DNA of 50,520 nt from an uncultured Clostridiaceae bacterium (GCA_958402495.1 CATXTS010000002.1:1-50520), one strand, 5' to 3'; positions 24,551 through 33,806 are shown, numbered from the stretch's first letter. The notes: generated by a model from the sequence alone, not told the origin. Numbers and translations: made by a program.

Positions 24551-24897
24551 TATTACCTCCTTAATATTTAAGTTTTAATGTTTGCAAAGCTCAACATTAA
24601 AAGTTTATAGCAAAATTTATTTTGCTCGAATGTTAAGGCATTTTTTTACGCTTTAACATTCGCAAGAATGGTGTTTTGACACCTGTAATCGCTTGTTAGG
24701 GAAAAATCCCTAAAACCCTTTTTGCTCTCCGAGGGAATATTTTTTTATCAATATTTTTAAAAAACTTCTCAAAAATTTATTTTTTATATTGAAAATTCTC
24801 TAACTTTTTTATTTGCGTGTGTGTTATTATTTATTATTTTTCTTTATTATTATTTGTGTAAATTTTTTTAACATACTGTACTTAATATTTTCAATAC
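24551..24897. other. Hairpin array and AT-rich stretch, candidate origin
   Basis: No gene. Four inverted repeats in 105 bases: AGCAAAA/TTTTGCT (24609-24626), a 13-bp pair starting CGAATGTTAA (24627-24639 with 24650-24662, one mismatch), GGTGT/ACACC (24670-24683) and TTAGGGA/TCCCTAA (24696-24713). About 170 bases of very AT-rich DNA follow. This fits a replication origin or transfer origin. Confidence 0.55.
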
Positions 24898-25248
24898 CTA
24901 GATGTTCAAATTATCGACTACTGAATTTTTCAATACTTTCATTAGATTTATTTCATTAATTTTGTAATAAGTTTTAGGAGGAATATCTATATATTTTATT
25001 TCTAAAATACTAGCACTTGCTAATATATTTGTTGCATTTCTTTGTTTATATGGTGTTAATTTCGTACTACTTTCTATGCTATCTTTTGTTGCAAAAAAGA
25101 AACCATTTTTTAACTGATTTCTTTTCTTAAAATAATTATATCTACCATATAATTCTCCTAACATAATAGCAGAATTGATTCCAAATTTATTTATAATATT
25201 TCTATTTGCAATAATAAAATTTGATTGAATTATATTTGTATTTTCCAT
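24898..25248 (-). CDS. Winged-helix replication-initiator-like protein (short)
   Basis: 116 aa. It has the pattern of the N-terminal wHTH of plasmid or phage replication initiators in Firmicutes: a helix with SAIMLGELYGRYNYFK, then FFATKDSIESSTKLTPYKQR, a recognition-helix-like NATNILAS, and a wing ending PPKTYYKINE. Full initiators carry a second domain, absent here, so it may be truncated or a minimal form. AAGGAG lies 11 bases before the ATG. It is flanked by the hairpin array and by CCCC-rich repeats, the typical arrangement of an initiator with its origin. Confidence 0.65.
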   Translation of the reverse strand: MENTNIIQSNFIIANRNIINKFGINSAIMLGELYGRYNYFKKRNQLKNGFFFATKDSIESSTKLTPYKQRNATNILASASILEIKYIDIPPKTYYKINEINLMKVLKNSVVDNLNI

Positions 25249-25559
25249 TGCTTAAACACTCCTTTATTACCTTTCTAAGCACTATATTTGGGCTATTTAT
25301 TTTTTTCCCTGGACATAAAAAATATTTCCCCTTAACTTTCAAGATAAATATTGATATTAAGTTTTTCCCCCGAAGTGAAAAATATTTTCCCCTTATTTCC
25401 CCTTAAATGAGAAATTTTAATAAACTATTTTTATTTTTCTTAAATTTTTTTAATTCATTGTAAATACTTTACAAAAACTTGTAACTTAGTAATATCAATA
25501 TTTATATGGTATAATGTTAGAAAATAAAATGTTTCAAAAGATGGAAATTTTTAATTGGC
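25249..25559. repeat. Right-end CCCC repeats and subterminal sites
   Basis: No gene. TTTCCCC-type repeats at about 25324, 25363, 25385 and 25396 (ATTTCCCCTTAA variants) match two copies near the left end at about 13990 and 14003. The 14-bp ATAAATATTGATAT occurs at 25344-25357 and inverted at 25492-25505. A TATAAT at 25510-25515 precedes attR and, in the excised circle, would point towards the element tRNA. Confidence 0.6.
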
Positions 25560-25611
<52 letters not shown>

Positions 25612-25642
25612 AAAATTTTATTAATATATGAAATAGAAATAA

Positions 25643-25675
25643 AAAAGGAACAGTCAAATTTCGACTGTTCCTTTT
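25643..25675 (-). terminator. Terminator of the aminotransferase fusion gene
   Basis: Perfect 13-bp stem AAAAGGAACAGTC / GACTGTTCCTTTT, seven-base loop. Nearly the same stem reappears at 28907-28938. Confidence 0.8.
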
Positions 25676-25705
25676 GGTAAATACAAAGTCGTTATTAGAA
25701 AACGA

Positions 25706-27745
25706 CTATTTCAAATGAAAATAAAAACCATATTCTTGATAAAGAGTGTCGCCAATTTTTGCTTGCTTTGTCTTTACGATTTGACCTCCGAGTTTTTGAT
25801 AAAACTGAATAGCGCTTTTATTATCACTAAGACACCATACTATCATATTCTTTTTTCCTAGAGAAGCCAACTGTTTACAAGTTTCAAAAAAGAGGCTAGT
25901 TCCAATGCCCTTTCTAATTTCAGTGGGCTTAACATAAAGGCTAACTAACTCAGAATCAAATTCGTCCATATTACAAATGGTATTAAAACAAGCGTATCCA
26001 AGTACTTCTTCTCCTCTTACCGCTACAAAAACCAAATCTTTATATTCATCAAAGCTCGCCTGATACCGCTGCGTTTGTTCTTCATAGTTTAAAGAATTAA
26101 GATAAGAAGAAGAGATAATTGTATCATAGGCATTCTTCCAACCATCTACTTTTATTTTAGCCATCTGTTCTTGGTCCTGATATAAATTCTTACGAACAAT
26201 ATAATCATCTTTAGCTTCCAGAAGAACAAGTGCTTTACGCATAAGGAAAAGAGCATTTACCAACTTTGCATCTTCGAGTGCAAAAGAAATACGACCAATG
26301 AGTTCCTCCTTATAGGGCCAAGAAATAGATTTCCCAATCAAAAAACGGACTCTACATTCTGTATAAAAGAACTTAAGTAAATCTTCCTCTGTTCGAATGG
26401 TCATGCCTTTATACTTCATGCCTTTGAGATTAGAAAAATCCAGGATTGCAAAGAATCCAGATTCTGGCTCTAAATTTTCAGGAAAGTCAACCATGGCTAT
26501 ACCTTCTAATGCTTCTTTTGCATCAGAATCTCCTAAAATATTAGTTACTGTTTTTATGATTCTACTTCTAAATATAGGATTGACAGAATCAATTCCAGTT
26601 ACAAGCGCTTTAAGTAAGTTAAATTTATATAAATAAAGATTTCTTAACTCACTAAAATAGGAATCATAAATCTGGTATCTTTGATTAGTAGCATTAAAAG
26701 CACCGCCAAGAGCTTTCCCGATGATATCAGGAGAAGAATCCATTTCTTGAAAGATTCTATTGACAAGCTCTCTTATAATGATTTCATCAGCAACTACAAA
26801 ACCAGCCCGTAAGGAAGCCATGGAATAACTCTTGGAAAGCCCAAAAAGAGAAATAGTATTTCGAAACATTCCAGGAATTGTAGAAATTGGCAGGGCAATA
26901 TTATCCTTATCATAGGAAATATCTCGATAAACAAGATCATCGATTACGAAGACACCACGCTTTTTACATACTGTAGCAATTTCAGATAAAAGAGAATACT
27001 TTTTTCTTCCCATTACCTTTCCGGTAGGGTTGTTAGGATTTGCATTTAAAAAAGCAACAACTCTGGGAACATATCCTCTCCGGCGATTGTACACTTGCTG
27101 TAAACTTTCATTAATTTGGTCAATACGATTGGCAAGTTTAGAAGGATTTACAAGAAAGTGGTCTTCTTTTTCAAGATTCAGAACTTCTACTTCTGCACCC
27201 GCTCTTTCTGTCCGAATGGTAAAAAGACCATAGCTAGGGCCCGTTACCAAGACAACGTCTCCAGGATTAGAAATCAAGTTAATAATCTCATTAAAAAGAA
27301 CCGATGTAGAAACAGAAAAGGTAATATTATGAACACAAAGTCCTTTTTCATCAATATCCTTGAAAGAATAAGGTTCTGTATTAATAAAACCTTCTCTTTC
27401 TACATAATCGAGCAATTGTTGCCGAATTCTGTCATCTCCTTCTGTGTATGGGTAGCGATACAGTAAATCCTTTTGTAAAGAAGATATCATAGCAGAAACT
27501 GAAGGTGGAAAAGGTCTAAATTCCACAGGATTTCCACTGCTGAGGTCTATATCCGGTATTTGAGCAATGTTTTCATCACGAAGTGCATAGCCGTAATAGT
27601 CAATTGCATCAGCAATTTCTTGCACAGTTGGATTAAATCGCTCTCTATCAGGTCTTGTACCAATATTTGGTAGCCCGAATCTCCTTTCTCTTAAATATGG
27701 TTTTTCTCTTAGCAACCGGTCGATTGCATTTGATTTTGGTAACAT
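25706..27745 (-). CDS. Aminotransferase-GNAT acetyltransferase fusion
   Basis: 679 aa. Residues 1-510 are a class I/II PLP aminotransferase: NANPNNPTGKVM and LFGLSKSYSMASLRAG, whose Lys binds PLP. Residues about 530-679 are a GNAT domain: ELVSLYVKPTEIRKGIGTSLFF (acetyl-CoA loop R-K-G-I-G-T) and NKSAIQFYQKLGG. One protein could therefore convert an amino or keto acid and acetylate an amine. The ATG follows AGGAGGTAAAACAA. Base composition looks higher in GC than the neighbouring core genes, suggesting acquisition. It is monocistronic, with a terminator after it. Substrates are unknown. Confidence 0.88.
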   Translation of the reverse strand: MLPKSNAIDRLLREKPYLRERRFGLPNIGTRPDRERFNPTVQEIADAIDYYGYALRDENIAQIPDIDLSSGNPVEFRPFPPSVSAMISSLQKDLLYRYPYTEGDDRIRQQLLDYVEREGFINTEPYSFKDIDEKGLCVHNITFSVSTSVLFNEIINLISNPGDVVLVTGPSYGLFTIRTERAGAEVEVLNLEKEDHFLVNPSKLANRIDQINESLQQVYNRRRGYVPRVVAFLNANPNNPTGKVMGRKKYSLLSEIATVCKKRGVFVIDDLVYRDISYDKDNIALPISTIPGMFRNTISLFGLSKSYSMASLRAGFVVADEIIIRELVNRIFQEMDSSPDIIGKALGGAFNATNQRYQIYDSYFSELRNLYLYKFNLLKALVTGIDSVNPIFRSRIIKTVTNILGDSDAKEALEGIAMVDFPENLEPESGFFAILDFSNLKGMKYKGMTIRTEEDLLKFFYTECRVRFLIGKSISWPYKEELIGRISFALEDAKLVNALFLMRKALVLLEAKDDYIVRKNLYQDQEQMAKIKVDGWKNAYDTIISSSYLNSLNYEEQTQRYQASFDEYKDLVFVAVRGEEVLGYACFNTICNMDEFDSELVSLYVKPTEIRKGIGTSLFFETCKQLASLGKKNMIVWCLSDNKSAIQFYQKLGGQIVKTKQAKIGDTLYQEYGFYFHLK

Positions 27746-28076
27746 TTGTTTTACCTCCTATTATTAGTAATTAGTTTACATTATAACATGAAAAGTTAAC
27801 AAAGTAAATGTTATGTAAATAAAAAATAACCACTTCAAAAAACTAAGAATAAGGAAAAGTTTATATGGAATTAAATATACATTGCCAATAGCGGAAGAAA
27901 AAATAAAAAGGATAGTACTGCTTTTAAAACTTACTCTTTATAACAGATAAAGAAAGTAATATTTTGACAATTTTATGTAAATATAATATAATATAAATGT
28001 AACCATTTTATAAATGATTCTCATGTTAGCATTAACTTCATGAAAATCAACAACAAATAATTTTAAGGAGGAAAAA
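27746..28076. promoter_or_regulatory. Intergenic region with a strong promoter at 27964-27992
   Basis: TTGACA (27964-27969), 17-base spacer, TATAAT (27987-27992) reads into the 240-aa gene, leaving a leader of about 80 bases ending in TTTTAAGGAGGAAAAA. Nothing else is recognised in the 331 bases. Confidence 0.7.
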
Positions 28077-28799
28077 ATGGCTAACAACATTACAATGGAT
28101 TCTTTAAAGGAGCAAGCTGTTCGGGTTTATTCTGGTATGATTGTCGTTTACCCGCAGTTTTCACGAGAGGAAACTCTCAACGTCTCGAGACGGATGCGGA
28201 AGTTCAACGGTTGCTATGCAACCAATAACTCAACGGTCGCATTTGTATCCGATAACGAAGTCTTCGTTACTCCATACACCCGTCTCGTAATAAGTTCCCT
28301 TTGCTCTGCTGGGTTCCATCAGGATTATTTCGATGTTCCATTCAGCAATTGGGATTATCCCAAGGATGAACAGCTTAAGTGGAACACTCTTCGAGAAAAG
28401 GCTAGACAGTCATATAGGGAAGAATTTGTTGAGGATTGTATTTCTTATTGTGATGAACATCACATTGGAACTATCAGCGAAGCAACTCTTCGGAATTGCT
28501 TTGAAATCCCTGAAACAGGAATCCCCGTAAAGCATCATTACTTCGAGACTTGCTATTTTCCTATTATTAATTATTGCTTCGACAGCAATGCTGTAAACAA
28601 TATTGGTAGGTTTTGTACCAATAATGGCAAAGTGGTGTTTGTCTACAGAAACGGAAAAACCTATGTAGCCAAAAGCCGAATTGCCGATGAGTTGCGTGCA
28701 GCGGGTTATAAGAAATCCCATCTGTTTGTTCCACTCTCAAACGGCGAGCAGATTCAGGACCCTGTCCTGGAAGCACGCTGGGAATCCATAGGAAAGTAA
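28077..28799 (+). CDS. Unknown 240-aa protein with internal duplication, foreign composition
   Basis: The coding sequence is clearly richer in G+C than its surroundings and uses codons such as CGG, CGT and GTC that the neighbours avoid, so recent acquisition is likely. Residues about 45-105 and 175-240 are related copies: each has TNN, a V-FV strand, a short segment ending in a helix, then AGF or AGY, FVP(F/L)SN and a Trp near the end. I do not recognise the family. No membrane segment or signal is seen. It has a strong promoter, a strong ribosome site and a terminator, so it is an intact single-gene unit. Confidence 0.75.
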   Translation: MANNITMDSLKEQAVRVYSGMIVVYPQFSREETLNVSRRMRKFNGCYATNNSTVAFVSDNEVFVTPYTRLVISSLCSAGFHQDYFDVPFSNWDYPKDEQLKWNTLREKARQSYREEFVEDCISYCDEHHIGTISEATLRNCFEIPETGIPVKHHYFETCYFPIINYCFDSNAVNNIGRFCTNNGKVVFVYRNGKTYVAKSRIADELRAAGYKKSHLFVPLSNGEQIQDPVLEARWESIGK

Positions 28800-28842
28800 A
28801 GATTGTTGTTCCAATACAAGCATTGGGCGTATTGGTGCATTA

Positions 28843-28870
28843 GAGTCAGCTTCGGCTGGCTCTTTTGTTT
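28843..28870 (+). terminator. Terminator of the 240-aa gene
   Basis: GAGTCAGC-TTCG-GCTGGCTC followed by TTTTGTTT, a tetraloop hairpin. A second stem CCAATAC/GTATTGG lies just before it (28811-28835). Confidence 0.85.
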
Positions 28871-28906
28871 CCACTAAATTACTTAATTTTTAAATGTAAT
28901 ACAAGA

Positions 28907-28938
28907 AAAAGGAACAGTTCAATTTGTCTGTTCCTTTT
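28907..28938 (-). terminator. Terminator of the VanW-family gene
   Basis: AAAAGGAACAG / CTGTTCCTTTT with a ten-base loop, 26 bases after the stop on the minus strand. Confidence 0.75.
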
Positions 28939-28964
28939 AATAAAGTTAGCTTTTTAAGATATAT

Positions 28965-30932
28965 CTATTTTGTTCCAACCGCCACAATCTTGTTGTGAGG
29001 ATTATAAGTATCTTTAGAAAGAAGCGTCTTGGAAACAACCGTACCATTTTTCTTTAAAATCTTATAAGTTTGTGTTTTACAACCATTAGAACCATTTTGA
29101 ATTACTTTTGTTTTTCCTTTAGCTAAACTACTGTCATTTTGATAAACCGTCTTAAAAGCAATACTTTGAATAACAGAAGATTGTATTTCTACTTCATAAT
29201 CGTCGCTCGTTTTTAAACCAAAAATCTGAAAATAAATCTTACCGCCAGAACCAGAACAAACAATTTTAATAGGGTAATTTCTATTATTTTTAAACTTAAA
29301 ATCTGGTCCACCCCATGAAACAGTAGCATCTCTTCCAGCTTTTACATAGCCTGGATTAAAACCGTGATTGGTCCTTTCTACAATATCTAAATTCGCATAA
29401 AGAACAGCATTATATAAAGTAGAAGAAACTTGACAAATACCACCACCAATACCAGTAGTAACTTCACCATTAGAATAGACAGCCGCTGATTTAAATCCAG
29501 CAGCAGCGGTTCTTTTACCAACTACCTGATTATAAGAAAAAGTTTCACCTGGCATCATAACTGTACCATTAATTTTAGAAGAAGCTAAGCGAATATTCGT
29601 ACTTCTATTAGCATTGCTAGTACTATAAGTTGTAGAAAAGCTAGCTAATAAATCTGGAAAAGCCTCTGTACCAATTTGATTAGTCGTCACTTTAGGAGAC
29701 AAAACTTTTAGAGGAATGGTATAAGATTCTTTATCTTCTGCTAACATAGCAATTGCCTCTTCTATAGAAATAGCAAAATCAACGCCATTTACATGAGGAT
29801 GTACAACATAAGGATTTGTCGTATAATAGGCATCTTGAGCAGCCTTATAAATTTCAGAGTGAATAGTATGTATATCTATGGTTTTGGCTGTTTTTGAAAC
29901 AACAGGAATGGTAATAGAAGTGGTACAATCCAAATTATTTAAACAATAAATCATTTGCTCTTTTAATTCGAAACTATTAATTTCTACACCATCTATTCCC
30001 TTAGTAATAACCAATTGATTACCATCGACATAATAGCTAGGTTCTATCATACGGTCAGGTAAGTTGGTTTCAATTTCTTTTATCAAAGAATCTAAAGTTT
30101 CATCACTATAAGAAAAATTAGGACCAATATCTGTTTTAGAGAAAAGAGCTGCTAAAATAGTAAAATTATTTTCAAAAATGTTGCCATCTCTACCGATTTT
30201 ATAAGCTAAGTCAACCGCTTTTACAGCATCAAAAGTAACATCAAACTGTTGAGCAAAAAAAGTTGTCTCGTATTCACCATGTTTTAAAGTAATTGGTTTT
30301 TCCAATTTTTCTTGAATAGCAGAAGTAACTTTTTCAATTGCTTCCTCTTTAGTCAAATTAGAAACATCTATACCATTAATAGAAATACCAGAAGTTATGG
30401 TATTGGTCTGTATATGACATAAAGCAAAGATAGTAGACAACAAAAGAAGTAGTAACAATAAAAAGAGCGTTACTAATAAAATAATCCAAACTTTTCTATG
30501 AGATTTTGTTTCTTTTACCATTGTATAAGAAGAAGCCGTTGTATCTAAAGAAGAATGAGAAGATAGTTCCGAAGAAGTAGTATCTTCTACTTTCTCAGGA
30601 ATATCTAGGTTACGAATACTTTTAACATCATTCTCTTGAGATATAGCCTCTTTATTATAAATAACCGTTTTTACTTCATCCATTGCCTCACAAGTCGCAT
30701 TAGTAATATCCTTCATATCCCTAGAAACAATAGTTGTAACACTTTCTTCTCCTACTTCCTCATTTCTAATTTCCGGCTTAACTATTGAAACTTCCTCTGA
30801 TTTAGGTTTTATTTCTAAATCAATAGGAGGTTTAGCTAAAATAGAAGAAGTATTAGTTTCTTTTGAAACTAATGGAGAAGCAATATTTGGTTCTATAGTA
30901 TTTAATTTTTTATTCTTTTTCTTTTTGCTCAT
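28965..30932 (-). CDS. VanW family membrane-anchored envelope protein
   Basis: 655 aa. A charged cytoplasmic N-terminus of about 145 residues precedes a single membrane anchor (about 148-175, VWIILLVTLFLLL). Outside are two putative peptidoglycan-binding domains (ISINGIDVSNLTKEEAIEKV repeat type). The VanW domain has MPGETFSYNQVVGKRT, GGGICQVSSTLYNA and HGFNPGYVKAGRDATV. A C-terminal beta-rich stretch resembles G5. Such YoaR-like proteins probably act on or bind the cell wall; their biochemical activity is not well defined. The ATG at 30932 is six bases from GGAG; an in-frame ATG 15 bases upstream lacks a site. Confidence 0.9.
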   Translation of the reverse strand: MSKKKKNKKLNTIEPNIASPLVSKETNTSSILAKPPIDLEIKPKSEEVSIVKPEIRNEEVGEESVTTIVSRDMKDITNATCEAMDEVKTVIYNKEAISQENDVKSIRNLDIPEKVEDTTSSELSSHSSLDTTASSYTMVKETKSHRKVWIILLVTLFLLLLLLLLSTIFALCHIQTNTITSGISINGIDVSNLTKEEAIEKVTSAIQEKLEKPITLKHGEYETTFFAQQFDVTFDAVKAVDLAYKIGRDGNIFENNFTILAALFSKTDIGPNFSYSDETLDSLIKEIETNLPDRMIEPSYYVDGNQLVITKGIDGVEINSFELKEQMIYCLNNLDCTTSITIPVVSKTAKTIDIHTIHSEIYKAAQDAYYTTNPYVVHPHVNGVDFAISIEEAIAMLAEDKESYTIPLKVLSPKVTTNQIGTEAFPDLLASFSTTYSTSNANRSTNIRLASSKINGTVMMPGETFSYNQVVGKRTAAAGFKSAAVYSNGEVTTGIGGGICQVSSTLYNAVLYANLDIVERTNHGFNPGYVKAGRDATVSWGGPDFKFKNNRNYPIKIVCSGSGGKIYFQIFGLKTSDDYEVEIQSSVIQSIAFKTVYQNDSSLAKGKTKVIQNGSNGCKTQTYKILKKNGTVVSKTLLSKDTYNPHNKIVAVGTK

Positions 30933-31247
30933 AATAATCTCCAACATTTATTTTTAATCTGTATTTTTTCTACAAAAAAATACAATATTCTCTATAATAT
31001 ATTAAACAATAAAGTAACTTAAATGTAAAGAATATTTTTATATTTATATGAAATTGTTGAAAGAGATATGTTTATCTAAAAATAAAAATCGAAAAACAAA
31101 GGAACTTTTAAATAAAAAATCAAATTACCTAATAATATCCAAAAAATTGTGTAGAATACTAAAGAGTAAATTTCTTTACTTCTAAAAATTTACATGATAT
31201 AATGACCAAAACAAAAGAGCCAAGTAGGCAAAAGAAAGGATGATAAG
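30933..31247. promoter_or_regulatory. Divergent intergenic region with M18 gene promoter
   Basis: TTTACT (31175-31180), 17-base spacer, TATAAT (31198-31203) precedes the aminopeptidase gene. The rest is AT-rich with no other clear signal. Confidence 0.6.
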
Positions 31248-32651
31248 ATGACACAGTCAGAAGAATTAAAAGAAAAACTTTTTAGAAAGACCAAAAGTGG
31301 TTGGCAAGGCATGACCGAGGAAAAGAGACAAGAGATATTTGGTTATTGCAAGCAATATATGACATTTTTAAATGAGTCAAAAACAGAAAGAGAAATTGTA
31401 AAGTCTTCTATTAAAATGGCAGAAGAAAAAGGATTTAGAGATATAGCACAAGTGGAAAGTTTACACGCAGGAGATAAAGTATACTATAACAATAGAGGAA
31501 AGAGCTTATATTTAGCAATAATAGGGCAAGAAGATATACAAAAAGGAATGCATATTATTGGAGCACATGGAGATTCTCCAAGATTAGACTTAAAACCAAA
31601 TCCTCTATATGAAGATGGTGGTTTTGCCTTTTTTAAAACACACTATTATGGAGGTATTAAAAAATACCAATGGACAACGATTCCTTTAGCAATTCATGGA
31701 GTAATTGTTAAACCAGATGGAGAAAAAATAGAAATTTGTATAGGAGAAAGTGAAGAAGACCCTATTTTCACCATTACAGATTTATTACCACATTTAGCAC
31801 AAGAGCAAATGGAAAAGAAATTAAAAGATGGAATTAATGGAGAAAGTTTAGACTTACTAATTGGCAGTATCCCGTATCAAGGAGAAAATATAGCAGAAGG
31901 TGTTAAATTAAATATACTTTCTATATTAAATGAAAAATATGGTATTACAGAAGTGGACTTTGTTAGTTCAGAAATAGAATTAGTACCAGCCTTTCGTGCT
32001 AGAACATTAGGATTTGACCATAGTATGGTAGCAGGATATGGACAAGATGATAAAGTGTGTGTATACACGGCTTTAACGGCTTTATTAGAAATAGAAAGGC
32101 CAAAAACAACTGCAGTTTGTATTATTTCAGATAAAGAGGAAATTGGAAGTGAAGGAAATACGGGTATGGAATCTCATGTATTTGACACTTTCTTATCAGA
32201 GATATTAAATAAATTAGGTGTAAATAGACCAAATTTATTAGAATCTGTTTTCTGCAATTCTGCAATGTTATCAGCCGATGTAGATGCCGCCTATGATCCA
32301 CTTTATGCCAACGTTTATGAGAAAAATAACGCAGGTTACTTGGGAAGAGGCATTGGACTAAATAAATATACAGGAGCAAAGGGAAAATCTGGTGCTTCAG
32401 ATGCAAATGCAGAGTTTGTAGCAAAAATTCGCCATATATTTGAAGAGGCAAATGTACAATATGAAGTGGTAGAATTAGGAAAAGTAGATGTAGGCGGTGG
32501 AGGTACAATAGCATACATTCTAGCAAATAAAGGCGTAGATGTTATAGATTGTGGTGTGCCTGTACTATCGATGCATGCACCATATGAAGTAACTAGTAAA
32601 TTAGATATCTATGAAGCTTATAGAGGATATCAGGCGTTCTGGAAAGCATAA
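31248..32651 (+). CDS. M18 family metallo-aminopeptidase
   Basis: 467 aa, the usual length for bacterial M18 enzymes. Metal ligands and motifs are visible: GAHGDSPRLDLKPNPLYE (His and surrounding), ISDKEEIGSEGN (catalytic Glu pair), and SADVDAAYDP with late GVPVLSMHAPYE (His). These dinuclear-zinc exopeptidases trim N-terminal residues from cytosolic peptides. The ATG follows AAAGGATGATAAG. It is monocistronic, with a good promoter and a terminator hairpin at about 32662-32697. Confidence 0.92.
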   Translation: MTQSEELKEKLFRKTKSGWQGMTEEKRQEIFGYCKQYMTFLNESKTEREIVKSSIKMAEEKGFRDIAQVESLHAGDKVYYNNRGKSLYLAIIGQEDIQKGMHIIGAHGDSPRLDLKPNPLYEDGGFAFFKTHYYGGIKKYQWTTIPLAIHGVIVKPDGEKIEICIGESEEDPIFTITDLLPHLAQEQMEKKLKDGINGESLDLLIGSIPYQGENIAEGVKLNILSILNEKYGITEVDFVSSEIELVPAFRARTLGFDHSMVAGYGQDDKVCVYTALTALLEIERPKTTAVCIISDKEEIGSEGNTGMESHVFDTFLSEILNKLGVNRPNLLESVFCNSAMLSADVDAAYDPLYANVYEKNNAGYLGRGIGLNKYTGAKGKSGASDANAEFVAKIRHIFEEANVQYEVVELGKVDVGGGGTIAYILANKGVDVIDCGVPVLSMHAPYEVTSKLDIYEAYRGYQAFWKA

Positions 32652-32661
32652 TAGATAAAAG

Positions 32662-32697
32662 AAAAGGTAACTATTTTTTAAATGGTTACTTTTTGTT
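32662..32697 (+). terminator. Terminator of the M18 aminopeptidase gene
   Basis: AAAAGGTAACTATTT pairs with AAATGGTTACTTTT, followed by TTTTG; ten bases after the stop codon. Confidence 0.65.
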
Positions 32698-32740
32698 TAT
32701 AATATAAAAAATTAATTTTTCATGAGTTTTTATATATAAA

Positions 32741-33040
32741 ATAGTATATGCTTTTTGACTAACTTTTTATAAGTTCTTAAATACTATTAAATGTTGATTT
32801 TACAAGTGTTGGAATCATCTCTGTTTTATGAAGATGTTCATATATACTGTTATAAATTCTTATATTTTTATGTTTAAAAGTAGTAAAATCGTAGTAAACT
32901 TCTTACTTTAAATAAGTAATAATATTTTCGTGGCAAGTGGCAAAGCCACGATTGTCCACGAAACTATAAGGATAGTATTACCCTTATAGTGTAGCACGTA
33001 GCATGTAGCAATTTTCATAAGATATGATATAATGTATGTA
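32741..33040 (+). repeat. Intergenic region with duplicated promoter segment, copy 1
   Basis: Two blocks recur upstream of the S51-like gene: 32741-32773 (ATAGTATATGCTTTTT...TTTATAAG) and 32965-33040 (TATAAGGATAGTATTACCCT... through GATATAATG). A hairpin built on GTGGC/GCCAC and CGTGG/CCACG lies at 32930-32960. The second block contains the -10 TATAAT for the NUDIX gene. Confidence 0.7.
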
Positions 33041-33075
33041 ATAAGTAAATAGTATAATTGATTAGGAGGATAATT

Positions 33076-33522
33076 ATGATAATTATTGCTGGATGTATAA
33101 TAGTAAAAGAAAATAAAATTTTAATGGTAAAAGAAGCAAAAAAGAAATGTTATGGTCAGTGGAATTTTCCAGCAGGTCATGTGGAAGAAAACGAGCTAAT
33201 AGCAAATGCCGCAATAAGAGAGGCATACGAAGAAACTGGATGCAAAGTAAAACTTAAAGGGGTTTTACCAATAACCACAGTGATGTTAAAAGAAGGTGAA
33301 ACAGCAGTTATAGTAAAATTTACAGCTGACATTGTGGAAGAAAATATAAAATTTGATACAAAAGAAATATTAGATGTTAAATGGCTAGATATAAAAAAAG
33401 TGAAAGATATGACAGAAAAAGAATTAAGAGGATATGATACTGCTATTCAGGATATTAAGAATTTTGAGAATGGTAAAATATATCCTTTAGAAATTTTTGA
33501 TACTACCATGTATTTAAGATAA
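33076..33522 (+). CDS. NUDIX hydrolase
   Basis: 148 aa with a complete Nudix box at residues 34-56: GHVEENE, seven residues, then REAYEETGC, matching GX5EX7REUXEEXGU. These enzymes hydrolyse nucleoside diphosphates linked to another group; the actual substrate cannot be read from sequence. The ATG at 33076 is six bases after AGGAGG. An in-frame TTG at 33058 lies upstream of that site and is unlikely. It is a single gene with a promoter in the duplicated segment. Confidence 0.9.
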   Translation: MIIIAGCIIVKENKILMVKEAKKKCYGQWNFPAGHVEENELIANAAIREAYEETGCKVKLKGVLPITTVMLKEGETAVIVKFTADIVEENIKFDTKEILDVKWLDIKKVKDMTEKELRGYDTAIQDIKNFENGKIYPLEIFDTTMYLR

Positions 33523-33688
33523 AAATTATGATAATAAATTACAAATTAATTTAACTATTATCAATTAAAAGTTATATTATTGGAATTTTATCAAAAAGTA
33601 GTAAAATAGTAGTAAACTGAACTAGAAATTTTGTAAATAGCCCTTTAAATATAGGCTTATTGAATACATTTAACTATTTTAAACAAAA

Positions 33689-33785
33689 ATAGTATATGCT
33701 TTTTCATTAACTTTTTATAAGGATAGTATTACCCTTATAGTGTAGCATGTAGCAATTTTCATAAAATATGATATAATGCATGTAG
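33689..33785 (+). repeat. Duplicated promoter segment, copy 2
   Basis: 33689-33721 matches 32741-32773 and 33716-33785 matches 32965-33040 (minus one six-base step, CACGTAG). In this copy the two blocks are joined, while in copy 1 they are about 190 bases apart. It supplies TATAAT to the S51-like gene. Confidence 0.7.
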
Positions 33786-33806
33786 AATTTGAAAGGACGA
33801 TTAAAA

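Noticed and set aside
32930..32960. Riboswitch upstream of the NUDIX gene
   Set aside because: Only a nested GTGGC/GCCAC hairpin is visible; it does not match a riboswitch class I know and lies upstream of the -10.
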